A stretch of DNA of 64,000 nt from Amphiura filiformis. Lineage: Eukaryota > Echinodermata > Ophiuroidea > Amphilepidida > Amphiuridae. The notes beneath the pieces were generated by a model. The model saw only the letters and a program-made list of their open reading frames with translations. It made no database searches and had not been told where the DNA came from. The DNA is taken from contig NC_092628.1 of NCBI RefSeq assembly GCF_039555335.1, forward strand, positions 65,737,292-65,801,291, in the 5' to 3' direction. A program made the position numbers and the translations under genes. Positions 22,690 through 34,200 of the stretch are shown here, piece by piece (the stretch's first letter is position 1; every line of letters begins with the position of its first letter).

Positions 22690-23273
22690 CCGTAAAATGG
22701 GGTAACTTCGGTCAGCGGGGTAACTTTGGTTGGTCAAATATATTTTTTTAAATGGTCATATTTTCGTACAGCAATATTGTTTTTAGTCATATTTGGTGTC
22801 AATTTGTTAAGAAATATGTTTGGAAGAAATAATAGTCGCTCATGTGTAATTTCCTTGAAATTTACGAAAAAAGCGGGATTTTTGACCAAAAATCAGCATT
22901 TTTTACATTTTTTTTTTTAAAATTAAAATCGATATTTGTGAGCAAGGATGTGTGTTTGATTAATTTTGCAAGGTGTCAAATGTCACAAAAAACAACAACT
23001 TGCCCATATTCAGCGAAGATCAATTTTTTGATTTTTTTCCTTCATGGAATGTAATACTGTGACCAAAGTTGCCCCAAAGGCGGGGTAACTTTGGTCAGGT
23101 CATTTTGAACCCCTAGGGCACCCTTACAAATGTATTAAAAATCTTTTTCAACTTCAAGGGGTAGAAGGGAACCCTAATGTCACAAAAAAGAGTTAATTAG
23201 AAATATAATTGGTTTTGTCTGGAAGCAGTGGTTTAAAAACTCTGAAAAGTGCCCAAAGTTACCCCATTTTACG
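22690..23273. mobile_element. 584-bp element with CCGTAAAATGGGGTAACTT ends
   Basis: The left terminus CCGTAAAATGGGGTAACTT and right terminus AAGTTACCCCATTTTACG are inverted. The word GGGGTAACTTTGGTCAG recurs internally near 22718 and 23084. No transposase frame; a non-autonomous DNA transposon of unassigned class. Confidence 0.65.
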
Positions 23274-23377
23274 CATGCGCAAAACGAATTAGCAAAAGAA
23301 AAAAGGGGGCAAAAAATTGAAAAAAGCGTAAAATTTTTGAAAAAGGTTGCTTTTAGGCGCTTGCACCTAAAATCCTT

Positions 23378-23521
23378 CTTTTTTTTTTTTTTTTTTTTTG
23401 CTCTTCACTTTTTCAAACGACCGTGAAAAAAATTGGGTCAACCTTTTCGGCTGTTAAGGAAGGGCGGCAAAATTGTTTCTACTTCAGCCCCCCGGGGTTG
23501 GAGCGGCCACGGTACGCCACT
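23378..23521. repeat. Poly(T) run and reversed CAGTGGCGTACC-type repeat end
   Basis: A run of over 20 T at 23378-23399 is followed by C/G-rich sequence ending GGCCACGGTACGCCACTG, the reverse complement of a CAGTGGCGTACCGTGGCC start. This fits a short interspersed element in minus orientation. 23522-24370 shows nothing else beyond weak similarity to 41330-41500. Confidence 0.35.
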
Positions 23522-24373
23522 GTTACGGTATGATAAAGGACTATTAGCGTAAGTTATGCATACTATCCAAATTAAACCTATCATAGCCCTATTTAGCCGT
23601 ACTGAGTCTAGTCCAACACCTTTTTGAGGTGAAAAATGATCAAAATTGTGTAGGCATATGAGACCAAGATAAAAAATTTGAATACTATCCGAACTAAACC
23701 CATCAAGCATAATTCTATAGAGACAAATTTTATCGTGAAAACTGAAGACAAGACCTTTGCATCAATTTGTCCAACTCCCATGTTCAAGTATAAATTTCAC
23801 ACACACACCTCTAGTTGGAATTTTAAATGCCTTCAGCTGCCACTAGGAATCAATGGTCCAATTCTATTCACATTTTTACATACGGTACGGCTCGCTGATC
23901 CCAAATGTATCTGATCAATTATAATTGAACAAACAAATTAATGTCTGTTTTAATAGGGAATTATGTCAGTGAGTAACCCAACTATTACCGTAATATGATT
24001 AAAGGGGGGTAACCCTATTGGTTTTGGATATGGATTGTCTTTAAAATTACATAATAATATCAAATATCGCCCCCTTTATGCTGCTTTGTGAAAAAACGAG
24101 AGCATTTTTAGCGTAAATGTGAATAAATAGCTAAATTTACAATCCAATACCTTGGTATACTTGAATTGCATTCTGGGCAGGCAAGCAACAACAATTCCCT
24201 TTCGTATGACGAATGCTGTACTATGCCCGGCCCGTATTGAACGGTAAATATTTGGGTTTTTTTCGTACCGTTTCAGAAAAAAAGGAAACAAAGTATATTT
24301 CCCCTTGCAATATGTACATTTCAAATGAATGTAAAAAAGTTTGGGTCAAAAATGGAGAGGAAAAAAAACCTTC

Positions 24374-24452
24374 CGACACCGGGTTTTGAACCGGGTACCT
24401 ATAGGTTAAAACACAATGCGCTAACCAATTGAGCCATTTAACCCACTACGTC
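24374..24452 (-). pseudogene. tRNA-like pseudogene or SINE head
   Basis: On the minus strand there is an A-box-like TGGCTCAATTGGTTAGCGCA and a B-box-like GGTTCAAAACCC at tRNA spacing, followed by an oligo-T run. The anticodon stem does not pair well and the acceptor stem fails, so a working tRNA is unlikely. The loop contains TTTTAA, as in Lys or Leu tRNAs. Confidence 0.45.
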
Positions 24453-24889
24453 CATTGTGGAATTTTTATAACTACAGCCTGTCTCATAAAAAATTGGGCA
24501 AGTGAAAAGCGCCCTTTTTGACAATTAGAAAATGCCATTGTGACATGATGTTTACATCAACGTCAAGGGCACAGTCTTAGCTTTCAAATACCGTTTGTTT
24601 TGTTCAATTTGCTTTTTTAAATCTTGAGATATGTTTAGTTAACAACGAAAGGGTAAAATCAAAATTGTGCCACTTGTACTAAGGAATAGGGCTGTACATG
24701 TAATCACTCCCCCCCCCCTCTGGGGTTCGTACATTAGACGCACCAAAATCAGCGCTCTTGCATTATTTTGTCTAATTTCATTAATATTTGTCAAATTTCA
24801 TGAACTTGTCTAAGTTCATTAACCGATAAGTGTGCAATATTTGTTTGTCTTTTAACATGTCTTGAGTGACAAAGATAACATTGGTGACA

Positions 24890-25952
24890 TCCCGCTATCT
24901 CTAAGGTCCGCTATCTCTAAGGTTCGCTATCTCTAAGGTTCGCTATCACTAATGTGTAAAGTCTATGGAGATCAGAATCCCGCTATCTCTAATAGAGAAA
25001 AGGGTTCGCTATACCTAAAAAAAGGTCCGCTACTTCTAAGGTTCGATATCACTAATTTAGAATAAAGTTCGCTAGTTCTAAGGTTCGATATCACTAATTA
25101 TAAATAAGGTTCGCTATCACTAATTTAAAATAAGGTTCGCTATCACTAATTTTGAATAAGGTCCGCTATCACTAATTTATTGAAGGTTCGCTATCTCTAA
25201 GGTTCGTTATCACTAATTCCAATAAAGGTCCGCTATACCTAAGGTTCGCTATCACTAATTTTGTTTCAGGTTCGCTATCCCTAATTAATTAAGGTTCGCT
25301 ATCTCAAGGTTCGTTATCACTAATTTCGATTAAGGTTCAAGCTATACCTAAGGTTAGTTATCACTAATCTTAAATAAGGTCCACTATCTCTAATTTTAAA
25401 TAAGGTCCGCTATCTCTAATTTCAAATAAGGTTCGCTATCTCTAATTTTAAATAAGGACCGCTATGGCGAACCTTATATGAAATTAGAGATAGCGAACCT
25501 TATTTAAAATTAGAGATAGCGAACCTTATTTAAAATTAGAGATAGCGAACCTTATTTGAAATTAGTGATAGCGAACCTTAGAGATAGCGAACCTTAGAGA
25601 TAGCGAACCTTAGGGAAAGCGGACCTTATTTAAAATTAGAGATAGCGAACCTTAGGGATACCGGGATTGTTAAAATTAGAGATAGCGGACCTTATTTTAA
25701 ATTAGTGATAGCGAACCTTAGAGATAGCGAACCTTCAATAAATTAGTGATAGCGGACCTTATTTAAAATTAGAGATAGCGAACCTTATTTAAAATTAGTG
25801 ATATCGAACCTTAGAAATACCGAACCTTTTTCAAAATTAGTGATATCGAACCTTAGGTATAGCGAACCTTTTTCGTAATTAGTGATAACGAACCTTAGAG
25901 ATAGCGAACCTTAGAGATAGCGAACCTTAGAGATAGCGAACCGTAACCATAA
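24890..25952. repeat. Giant palindromic array of the motif GGTTCGCTATCTCTAA
   Basis: About 26 forward copies of a 16-bp unit GGTTCGCTATCNCTAA (24892-25465) are followed by about 22 reverse-complement copies TTAGNGATAGCGAACC (25466-25949). Some units are back-to-back and others carry a 9-10-bp AT spacer such as TTTTAAATAA, giving 16-bp and ~26-bp periods. Variants (GGTCCGC, GATATC, ACCTAA) occur in both arms. The switch point is near 25466. It is not a CRISPR: there are no unique spacers and the orientation inverts. It could fold into a stem of roughly 0.5 kb. Confidence 0.9.
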
Positions 25953-26283
25953 CATTAACAGTATTTACCACGATAAAATCATTTACATGCACATGTATTT
26001 AATTTTACAGCAGAATGTGAAATATATATTTATCTGTTAATTTGTCGCAAGTGGAAAAAGAGAATTATTATACCTGTATCATGATAAGGGACCGTTCACA
26101 AACACTTGTAAGGGGGGCCCAGGGGCTATTTTAGTAAAAAAAAGTCACTGCATGTTAGCAAACGTAAATTCTAAAAGAGCAGCTAGCGGAGACAAGCTTG
26201 AGGGAAGGGGTTGCTGGCAGAGGGATTATATATGCCCTCGAGTTCTGTAAATTTTTCCAAATCACACGTTAAAATCACGCATT

Positions 26284-26508
26284 TTACTGACTCATTTTTG
26301 ACGTTAAAGGAGGCTGAGAGCACATCACTCGGACATACCAAATTGCATGCATTCTGAGTACGAGGAATATAGCCTTAACTGATATCAAATAATTTTGAAT
26401 TTTTGAAATTTGCGATATAATACAAATTTTATGACAAATTATTAAAAAATGATATTTTTGACATTTAACAGTCCTCGAAGTAAAGTTTATCAATCTAATG
26501 ATATACAC
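26284..26508. repeat. Half copy of TTAA MITE family F3
   Basis: Matches one arm of the element at 42213-46309: shared GAGAGCACAT, TTGCATGCATTCTGAGTACG-like and TGATATCAAATAATTTTGAA blocks, then ACAGTCCTCGAAGTAAAG. The second arm is missing. Confidence 0.55.
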
Positions 26509-27029
26509 TTAGTTGAAAATTGATACATGTCTGGTTCACTAATGTATTTAAGTAATTAATTTAATTGACTTGTCATTATTTTTTAATTACCTACAGCTCC
26601 ATGAAAGTATACACTAGGATTATTAATGTCATTAAGTTTATGGTATTGATGGTCAATGATATGCAAAAACGAATACAAAACTAAAAAAAATGCATAAAAT
26701 GCACACAGGTGCCTACATTGCACGAAATATCTGTAAAATGTAATAATAGTAACAAATTTGATTGAATTGTCATTTTTGATAACTCCATAAATAATACACA
26801 GAACCTCTTTATTAAATGTTGAATGCAATGCACACGTGTCCCTACCATCTCTTAACATGTCGCACAGTAGCGTAAAGTTCTCAAAATGTGATAAGATTTC
26901 TGCAACTTAAGTGATGCAAATGTGCAATTAGCATACAAAAGTTGCATACAAATTTCATTGGTGCTCAACTTTTAAAACACTAAGATGTTCAGTCCATAAA
27001 TAGGGTGTTTATTTTCTAAAAACAATATA

Positions 27030-28642
27030 CAGGGTCAGTCAAAAAGGTGCAATAGTGCAAAGAATCCATCTTTAATTTATAACCAGATTGAACTTTTAGG
27101 ATTTAAAACACATGATTATATTCATTAGTGGTTAGTGGCCTTGTATGAAAAAAAAGTAATTAGCACTTATGTTGTTCTGACACATTGTACAGCGATACTC
27201 GATTTTAATGCTTGTCCACGGGACATACTATAAATTTTGAATGTCAGCACACTCTTTGTAAGGTAGAATTGGAACAACTGCCATTTTCTTAACCTCATTG
27301 GCACTGAAGTAGAATGGAGCCCCCAAAGTTTTATTGTCCCTGCTCTTGAGCTGTTTTGTATATACCCTTACATTAAAAATGTTCATTCTCTTTAAAAGAA
27401 TCATACAAATTTATGGGAGGGTTTTTCAAATATAATATAAAAGAAAGGAGCAAGAAAGAATAAAGAAATAGTGAATAAAAAGAAAGAAAAAAAAAGAAAT
27501 GAAACAAGAAAAGGAGAAAGAAAAGAGGGAAGAACAGAAGTAAAAATGAGAAAAGGGAAAAAACCGAAATTTTAGCCGCATACGGGGACTCGAACCCACA
27601 AAAATAAATCATAATAGATTCAAAGTCCAACGCTCTATCCGCTCGGCCACACATCAGCTTACGCAATTGGTTGTCCTCGAAGGGGATATATAATTATAAT
27701 TTGACGCAATGACTTGATTACAATTGCGTCCGCATAATGGCTCTTAGAATAAACACGCATGTCGGCGCTGACATTTTGGACGAACCCGATGGAGAAAAAC
27801 CTCGTTTTTTGCAAAACTAGCTTCAATTTGGAGTGAAAATCAAATGGAATAGCAATTGGCAGAATGTTGAGAAATAATGTAGGTATTCAATTGTCTAAAT
27901 TAACGTCCCATAATCAAGATATCGATAATTTCACAAACCAGCTTTTTCTCAAGCAAATTCTCCAAAATTTTCCCCCAAAACGGGCTTTTAAAATTTAATC
28001 GGTACTGTATTTGGTTCTTCCCCATGGCAACATTATTTCTGTGATCGATTTGTAGTACAATACGAAAAAGAAGAAAACAATCACTCGGCGTGGATTTATA
28101 CGGGGCGCACATTTGAAAAAAAACGTCATGGAACGTGTTTTTTGTCTTGTGAACATGGTGCGTAAAAATGCTTTAAACGAAGGATTTTCAAACTTATTCT
28201 AAAAATTTGTATATAACACACACAAAAATGTTAAGCTACATCCAATGCACCAACATTTCACTCGCTGCGATATTTGATTACTGAGAAAACTCTGTTTTAG
28301 AGAACAACTTTATACGTCTTTTATCGCTTTTTATACGTTTCTTCGTGTAACCTTAAGTAATATTAGAAAGTTAGTTTGAACCGAAAAAATAAATTGAACG
28401 CAAAAATCAACCTTGATTGTGATTTAAGTTAAAGTGTATACAAAGTGTCTTTATTTCGCATTGTGTGGTCTCATTCAAATTACATGGTGCCTTGTGGACA
28501 AAGAGTTAAGATGGGTATCGCCGTAAAATGATTCATAAAATCACAAAAGGTGAATATTGAGTGTGTCATTAATGGGAAAGTTCAACTTGGTTCTTACGTG
28601 AATATTGATTCGTTGACCTATTGCACTCTTTTACTCACCCTG
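27030..28642. mobile_element. Mariner-like element with CAGGGTSAGTMAAA ends, nested
   Basis: The left end CAGGGTCAGTCAAAAAGGTG and right end ACTCTTTTACTCACCCTG are inverted, and TA lies outside each (27028-27029; 28643-28644). This end sequence and TA target are typical of Tc1/mariner transposons. At 1,613 bp it is longer than a MITE, yet no DDD/DDE transposase frame is visible. It carries a purine-rich tract (27430-27560) and a tRNA-like block. Confidence 0.65.
27585..27662 (-). pseudogene. Class II tRNA-like sequence (Ser/Leu-type layout)
   Basis: The minus strand has an A box TGGCCGAGCGGATAGAGCG and a perfect B box GGTTCGAGTCC. The anticodon arm (GGA, CTTTGAA, TCT) is near-paired and would read TTG. 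A long variable region of about 15 nt separates it from the T arm, as in Ser/Leu tRNAs. Acceptor and T stems pair only partly, so it is probably a tRNA-derived relic. Confidence 0.5.
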
Positions 28643-30061
28643 TATATACGTTTAATACCCAAATGATTTGATGTGCTCATCATTAAGTGTCTATGTGTTT
28701 AGTTTAGCGTTGAAAGTGTTCAATTTAGTATTTACCTCTATACCTTTACCTTGTAAGCACCTAGAAGAGTTTAAACCGGCTGATTTCGCATGCATTTAGC
28801 AATTGAAAAAAAACCCAATTTTTTAATAATTTAATTATCATATGGTTAAGCAGTGCTTTTTCCACTGATCTGGACTCTACTAATATATCGCAAATAAATA
28901 AATAATATAGTCTTTGAAGGTTTCCTTGAGCATGTTGAGGAAAACCGCACTTTTAGCCTGTTTCACACTAATTTGGCCATAAGTATGCCTATTGTAAATT
29001 TTGATTATAAAAAAATCCCAATATTGAGCCAGAGGGATTATCAAGCTGCCCCCGTTACCAGGTCTGTATGCCATACAGGCTGCACACTTACTTTTTTTAT
29101 TGGTGTCCCCAGTTGCATAAGCGGCGATGCATCACCGCTCATGAAAATGTTCCTGATGGTCATAATTTTTGACCTGCTTTACTGGGACAATTGAGCAATG
29201 GAGCTGCCCCCACGCCTGTTGCGGATTTTCTCGTCCAGTGGCTTTCCCCCACGAGTGACCGAAAAATTGAGAGGAAAGGGCGTTACCAGAGGCGTTGTGA
29301 GGCAATATTTTGATTTCCCCTGCCAATTGAATGTTTGACTGATCACAACGAATTATAGGATTTCCCGACTAGATTAGTCTTACTTTGTGGAGGAACTTTT
29401 TTTTTTTTTTTTTTCCTTTTATTTTTCGGGCTGAAACTAGTGTAGAAATATTTTAAGCACGGAATTTTAATTATCACTGCACAGATTTATATTCTCACTG
29501 CACGAAATAGCCCCTGGGGGGCCTGATGCAAAAAGGGGGCCCTGAAATTTGTTGACCCTCCCAAGGGGGGGGGGGCCTGAAAAAAATGACCACAAATTTT
29601 CCTGGAAAAATTGAGTTTATATGCTTTTCTATGGGGTTGGCCCATAATTTTCATGTCAAAAAGGGGGGCCCCTGAGGTCTGTAAAGGGGGGGGGGCTTGC
29701 ATCAGGCCCCCTTACAAGTGTGTGTGAACGGTGCCTAAAACAGTAAAACAATTTTGTATTGTTGTGTAATTGATGCATTCTTTTGATTTCACGTAGGAAC
29801 TCTTGATAAACTTGATGCTATCATTGATTTGCATGTACAGCTCTCTTACCTAGTAAAAGTGGCACAATTATTGTGATTTTACCCTTGCGTTGTTAAGTAA
29901 GCATATCTCGAGATTAAAACAAGCAAATTGAACAGAACAAACGGCATGTGAGAGCTAAGAATACGCTCTTGACGTTGATGTAAGCATTATGTCACAACGG
30001 TATTTTCTAATTGCCAAAGAGGGCGCTTTTCACTTGCACAATTTTTTTTTGAGACAGGCTG

Positions 30062-31016
30062 TAAATACGGCGCACCGTCTCCTCAGTAGTTAGTGTAGTT
30101 CACTTTTTTCACAGAATGTGTATGACGCGAAACCAAAGTAGCTGTTGAGGAGACTGTTGATTCGCAATTAATTCCCTACCCAGAAATCCGAAGTAATATT
30201 TTTATTTACAAAATGGTAAAAACCGCTGTGTTTCATGATTTCTCCGGAAATACATCGACTTGGAGCATCAAATTTCAGGATAGTAATATGAAAAATAGTA
30301 TCTATTATGTGATACCGAAACATCATCAACAATGAAAAAAATCGGGGTGGATGATGCTGTCGATCCACGGTTGTTTGATGTATACAGAATTGGCTTCATT
30401 ATTAACTAAATGCCAACTATAGATGGCGCTATTTATCCTAAATCATATTTTTCTATTTTATTTTATTTTATTTTATTCAGCATGTTAAAATGGATACACA
30501 TTACAAACATTATATTGCACTTACAGGTAAAATACATATTATAAACATACAAGAGGTAGGTGATTTGCAACAGGTAGGTGATTAATACTGCCATTAAAAC
30601 AGCTGGAATAGTTGAAACAAGCAACAAGGAAATTTTATAAACATATTTTATCAAACTATAAAAGGAATTATTTGTATTAAAAGCTTGAAAAGGTAATTTC
30701 CAATAACTAAATAGCACCATCAATTTTGTCAATAATAGGCACATTTTTATCCAAAAAAGCTTTTAAAATGCTATAAAAGTGAATAATTTGGAAAAAAGAG
30801 GGGAAAATAAAGTTGCGAATGACTTCAAAGCATTTGTATACATTAGCATAATATCGCTTTTAGCTGTTTAAGCCTAAAATTTGGATGTACATTATGTTTT
30901 GTTTGAAAAACTAATAAATGATCCCATCAAACAACCGTGGATCGGGTTACGCACCTTTAATACTGCCATTAATTGCATCTGGAACATAATCATTGATCAT
31001 TTTCATATTTTGAAAC
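30062..31016 (+). other. C1GALT1 upstream region
   Basis: Between the long-TIR element and the C1GALT1 start. It includes a (TTTTA)n microsatellite at about 30452-30477 and should contain the promoter and 5' UTR, but I see no convincing TATA box or initiator. Confidence 0.4.
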
Positions 31017-31227
31017 ATGGCTACTACATCGGGTCAAAGGAAATACTTCTCCCACTTCATACTTGCATATTTGTGTGGTTTTATTATCACACTTTATATA
31101 ATTAAACAAAGGAGGTGGTTGACTGATTACTCAGATCCAAATGGACACATTGAAGTAGATGCTAGTAATGATGTGTCTCTTGATGAACAACAAGAATTCT
31201 TTTCTCACAAACATGAAAAAGAACTAG
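31017..31227 (+). CDS. C1GALT1: C1GALT1 exon 1: cytoplasmic tail, membrane anchor, stem
   Basis: 70 codons plus one base before GTAAGT. MATTSGQRKY precedes the hydrophobic anchor FILAYLCGFIITLYII, followed by basic KQRRW and an acidic stem. A decayed copy of this exon lies at 47023-47164. Confidence 0.9.
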
Positions 31228-34200
31228 GTAAGTAAACAAAATCTGAAAACTTTACAGTGGAAAAGTCCTCTTTTATTTAAATTTATTAACATTCAACCGA
31301 AGCCAGGCAAAGCCCAATAGTGTTCAGAGGCTACTAAATTAAATAGATGCCAACCAAATATGACGGGACAGGGATATGGGAGGAGGTCCAATTTTGGTAG
31401 GAGGAAAACCAGAGAACCGGGAAAAAAATCATCATAACAGTGCCTTGAGAACAACAACCTGTGTTGAATTTGGCATCCATTTGAAATAAGTAAACACCTA
31501 CCAAAAAGTAATTACAGGACAAACTCAAAATATATGCAACAAATTAAAAAACTGAAATAGCAAAAACAAACCCAGGTTAATTCTGCAAATTTTCAGGAGC
31601 GTGAGCCCGTAAGATTTGTCATGCCTGGAAACACTCTCTTATGTTGGAGGCAGCAGTTAATCATTTACCGATTTATTCTTTAGTTTTATTGCTCCCTTTA
31701 TTCTTTAGTTTTATTGCTGATATCAACAGAGAAATCATCTATATTGTAAGGTTGAGAAATGAGCATGTTGTGTGGCAATGACAAATGGACATTCTGGTAG
31801 CTGGATAAAAATGTAAATTTTAAATACCGTTGCTTCTATAGAACAGCCAGGCACATATTGAATTAACACGCATTGCTACAATAGAAGCAAAAGTCTTTAA
31901 AATGAAAAACTTTATCCAGCTTTGAATAAAAATCCCATAACTTTTAGGTTTTTTTTAATAGCAGTCTTTCTCTGGTTCCAACCTTGAATAACAAGAAATT
32001 TAGGGTCTATAACTTTAAAAAATTAAAAAATTAAAAAGATTTTAAAAAACCCATAATTGCACCCAAAAAAATGCAATTGCGGCCACGAATAACGTGATCG
32101 CTTTTTGCTCCAGTGCTTATATAAACCTGATGACCACATTGATAATATTGATGCACCTGTTTCCTTGTTCTTTTACCACAGATCAGGATATTCTAGCAGA
32201 TTTGATGTGTTCCAAAGTGAGAGTACTATGCTGGGTCCTGACAAGTCCACACAATTTGTACAAAAAAACCATTCATATCAAAGCAACATGGGCTACACGA
32301 TGTAACAAAATTGTTTACATTAGTTCTGAAGTGGACACTGAATTCCCTACAGTCCGTGTGGAGGCAAAAGAAGGCAGAGAATATTTATGGCATAAAACGA
32401 GACATACTTTCCAATTACTTTATGATAAGTATTTAGATGATGCCGAATGGTTTATAAAAGCCGATGATGATACGTACCTAATACTAGAAAACTTAAGATA
32501 CTTTCTGGCAGGATATAACTCTTCACAACCAATTTATTTTGGTCGGAAATTTAAACCTTATGGTAAACAGGGATATATGAGCGGTGGAGCTGGTTATGTA
32601 ATTAGCAAAGCTGGTGTGCAGAATTTGGCAGAAATTGCATTTAAAAATTCAAAATTATGCAGATCTGCAGAATATCCTGGCGGCGCAGAAGATCTGGAAA
32701 TTGGAAAGTGCCTAGAGAATGCAGGAGTCATAGCAGGGGACTCTCGTGACAAACTTGGCCGTGATAGGTTCCATCCATTTCAACCTGAAGACCACTTAGT
32801 GCCTGGTTCTGTAGATAAAGGGTTTTGGTATTGGCAGTATGTTTTCTACAACACATCAATGGTATGATAGCTTTTGAGGAATTTAAAACAACAAACAAAC
32901 AAAAATAACACACGAACATACTTACTCATTTGTGACACTATCTGGTCCATGGGGGCCAAAGGAGGCATTTTTGAAAATTGAGTTACTGTAATTATTACAT
33001 TATATACAATAGGCTATCATATACTGGAAACACCAAAGGTCTAGCATACTTGGTTCTAAAGTTATGAAGTTTTTTGATATCTATTTCTAAATGTATTGTA
33101 TTGTTTTTTACTCCATAATTTTACCTTTATCTCAGTTTCAAATTTGCCACTTTTGGTCCCCATGGACCAGATCGTGTTACATTTACAATAATTTACCTAG
33201 TTCATTTATTTGAGTTCATTGTAGCAATGCAACATACCACATATATGCAGCATAATTTCAGCATACTGAATAATTACCTATAAAGACTGATCAAAATCCT
33301 ACCTGGGCCTGAATTCACTTAAAGGGCTACCTGAGGGTCATTATTTAATAATAATCCCTAGCCACAAAATCCAGTTCCGAGTTCAATTCCTGGGATAACT
33401 TTTAACTTTTATAATTTAAAGAACAAACCATGTCAAACATTATGTGCACAAGGTATTATTTACATTAATTAAATTCCTTTTCCCTTTATTTTCATTATGA
33501 AATATACCATTGCTATAACTCACAACTGTTTGGAAACAGTTTATTTGAAATAAAAAATTGAGTGTCAATTTCATACTCCACTTTAACTTGATCCATCACC
33601 ACAGGTACCCACTGGGAAATTGAGTATGTGAGCAAACAGTTACCCATGAAATCACACCCTACCATAGTACCTTTATTACAATGAGGGTTGAGTCATTTTG
33701 AGTGTCAATTTCTTACTCCACTTTGACTTGATCCATCACCACAGGTACCCACTGGGAAATTGACTATGTGAGCAAACAGTTACCCATGAAATCACACCCT
33801 ACCATAGTACCTTTATTACAATGAGGGTTGAGTCATTTTGAGTGTCAATTTCTTACTCCACTTGACTTGATCCATCACCACAGGTACCCACTGGGAAATT
33901 GACTATGTGAGCAAACAGTTACCCATGAAATCACACCCTACCATAGTACCTTTATTACAATTGATGAGGGTTGAGTCATTTTGAGTGTCAATTTCTTACT
34001 CCACTTTGACTTGATCCATCACCACAGGTACCCACTTGGAAATTGATTATGTGAGCAAACAGTTACCCATGAAATCACACCCTACCATAGTACCTTTATT
34101 ACAATGAGGGTTGAGTCATTTTGAGTGTCAATTTCTTACTCCACTTTGACTTGATCCATCACCACAGGTACCCACTGGGAAATTGACTATGTGAGCAAAC

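Larger units (their letters stand above)
26088..29735. mobile_element. PIF/Harbinger-like element, 3.6 kb, TAA target duplication
   Basis: The ends GGGACCGTTCACAAACACTT and AAGTGTGTGTGAACGGTGCC are inverted repeats with further mirrored GTAAGGGGGGCCC / GGCCCCCTTAC. TAA flanks both sides (26085-26087 and 29736-29738), fitting the 3-bp TWA duplication of PIF/Harbinger. G-runs at 29515-29695 form a secondary foldback at the right end. No Harbinger nuclease or Myb-like frame was seen, so it is non-autonomous or decayed, and it encloses another element. Confidence 0.6.
24475..30061. mobile_element. 5.6-kb long-TIR DNA element flanked by TA, host of nested insertions
   Basis: The left end CAGCCTGTCTCATAAAAAAT and right end GAGACAGGCTG are inverted. 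The inverted repeats stay recognisable for about 210 bp (AAGTGAAAAGCGCCCT, ACATCAACGTCAAG, GTTCAATTTGCTT appear mirrored near 29850-30040). TA lies immediately outside both ends (24473-24474 and 30062-30063), as for Tc1/mariner-type insertion. Inside are a palindromic array (24890-25952) and a Harbinger-like element (26088-29735). No transposase gene is visible. Two independent, oppositely oriented copies are the alternative. Confidence 0.6.

Noticed and set aside
24890-25952. CRISPR array
   Set aside because: Short repeats with regular spacing, but no unique spacers, unit orientation reverses halfway, and the context is an animal genome.
27373-27666. 97-aa Phe/Leu-rich membrane protein
   Set aside because: It is the translation of a purine-rich low-complexity tract and a tRNA-like sequence.
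32094-32867. Separate 257-aa protein starting at 32094
   Set aside because: The first ~29 codons are intron; a clear acceptor at 32181 and frame-compatible exon 1 show this is C1GALT1 exon 2.
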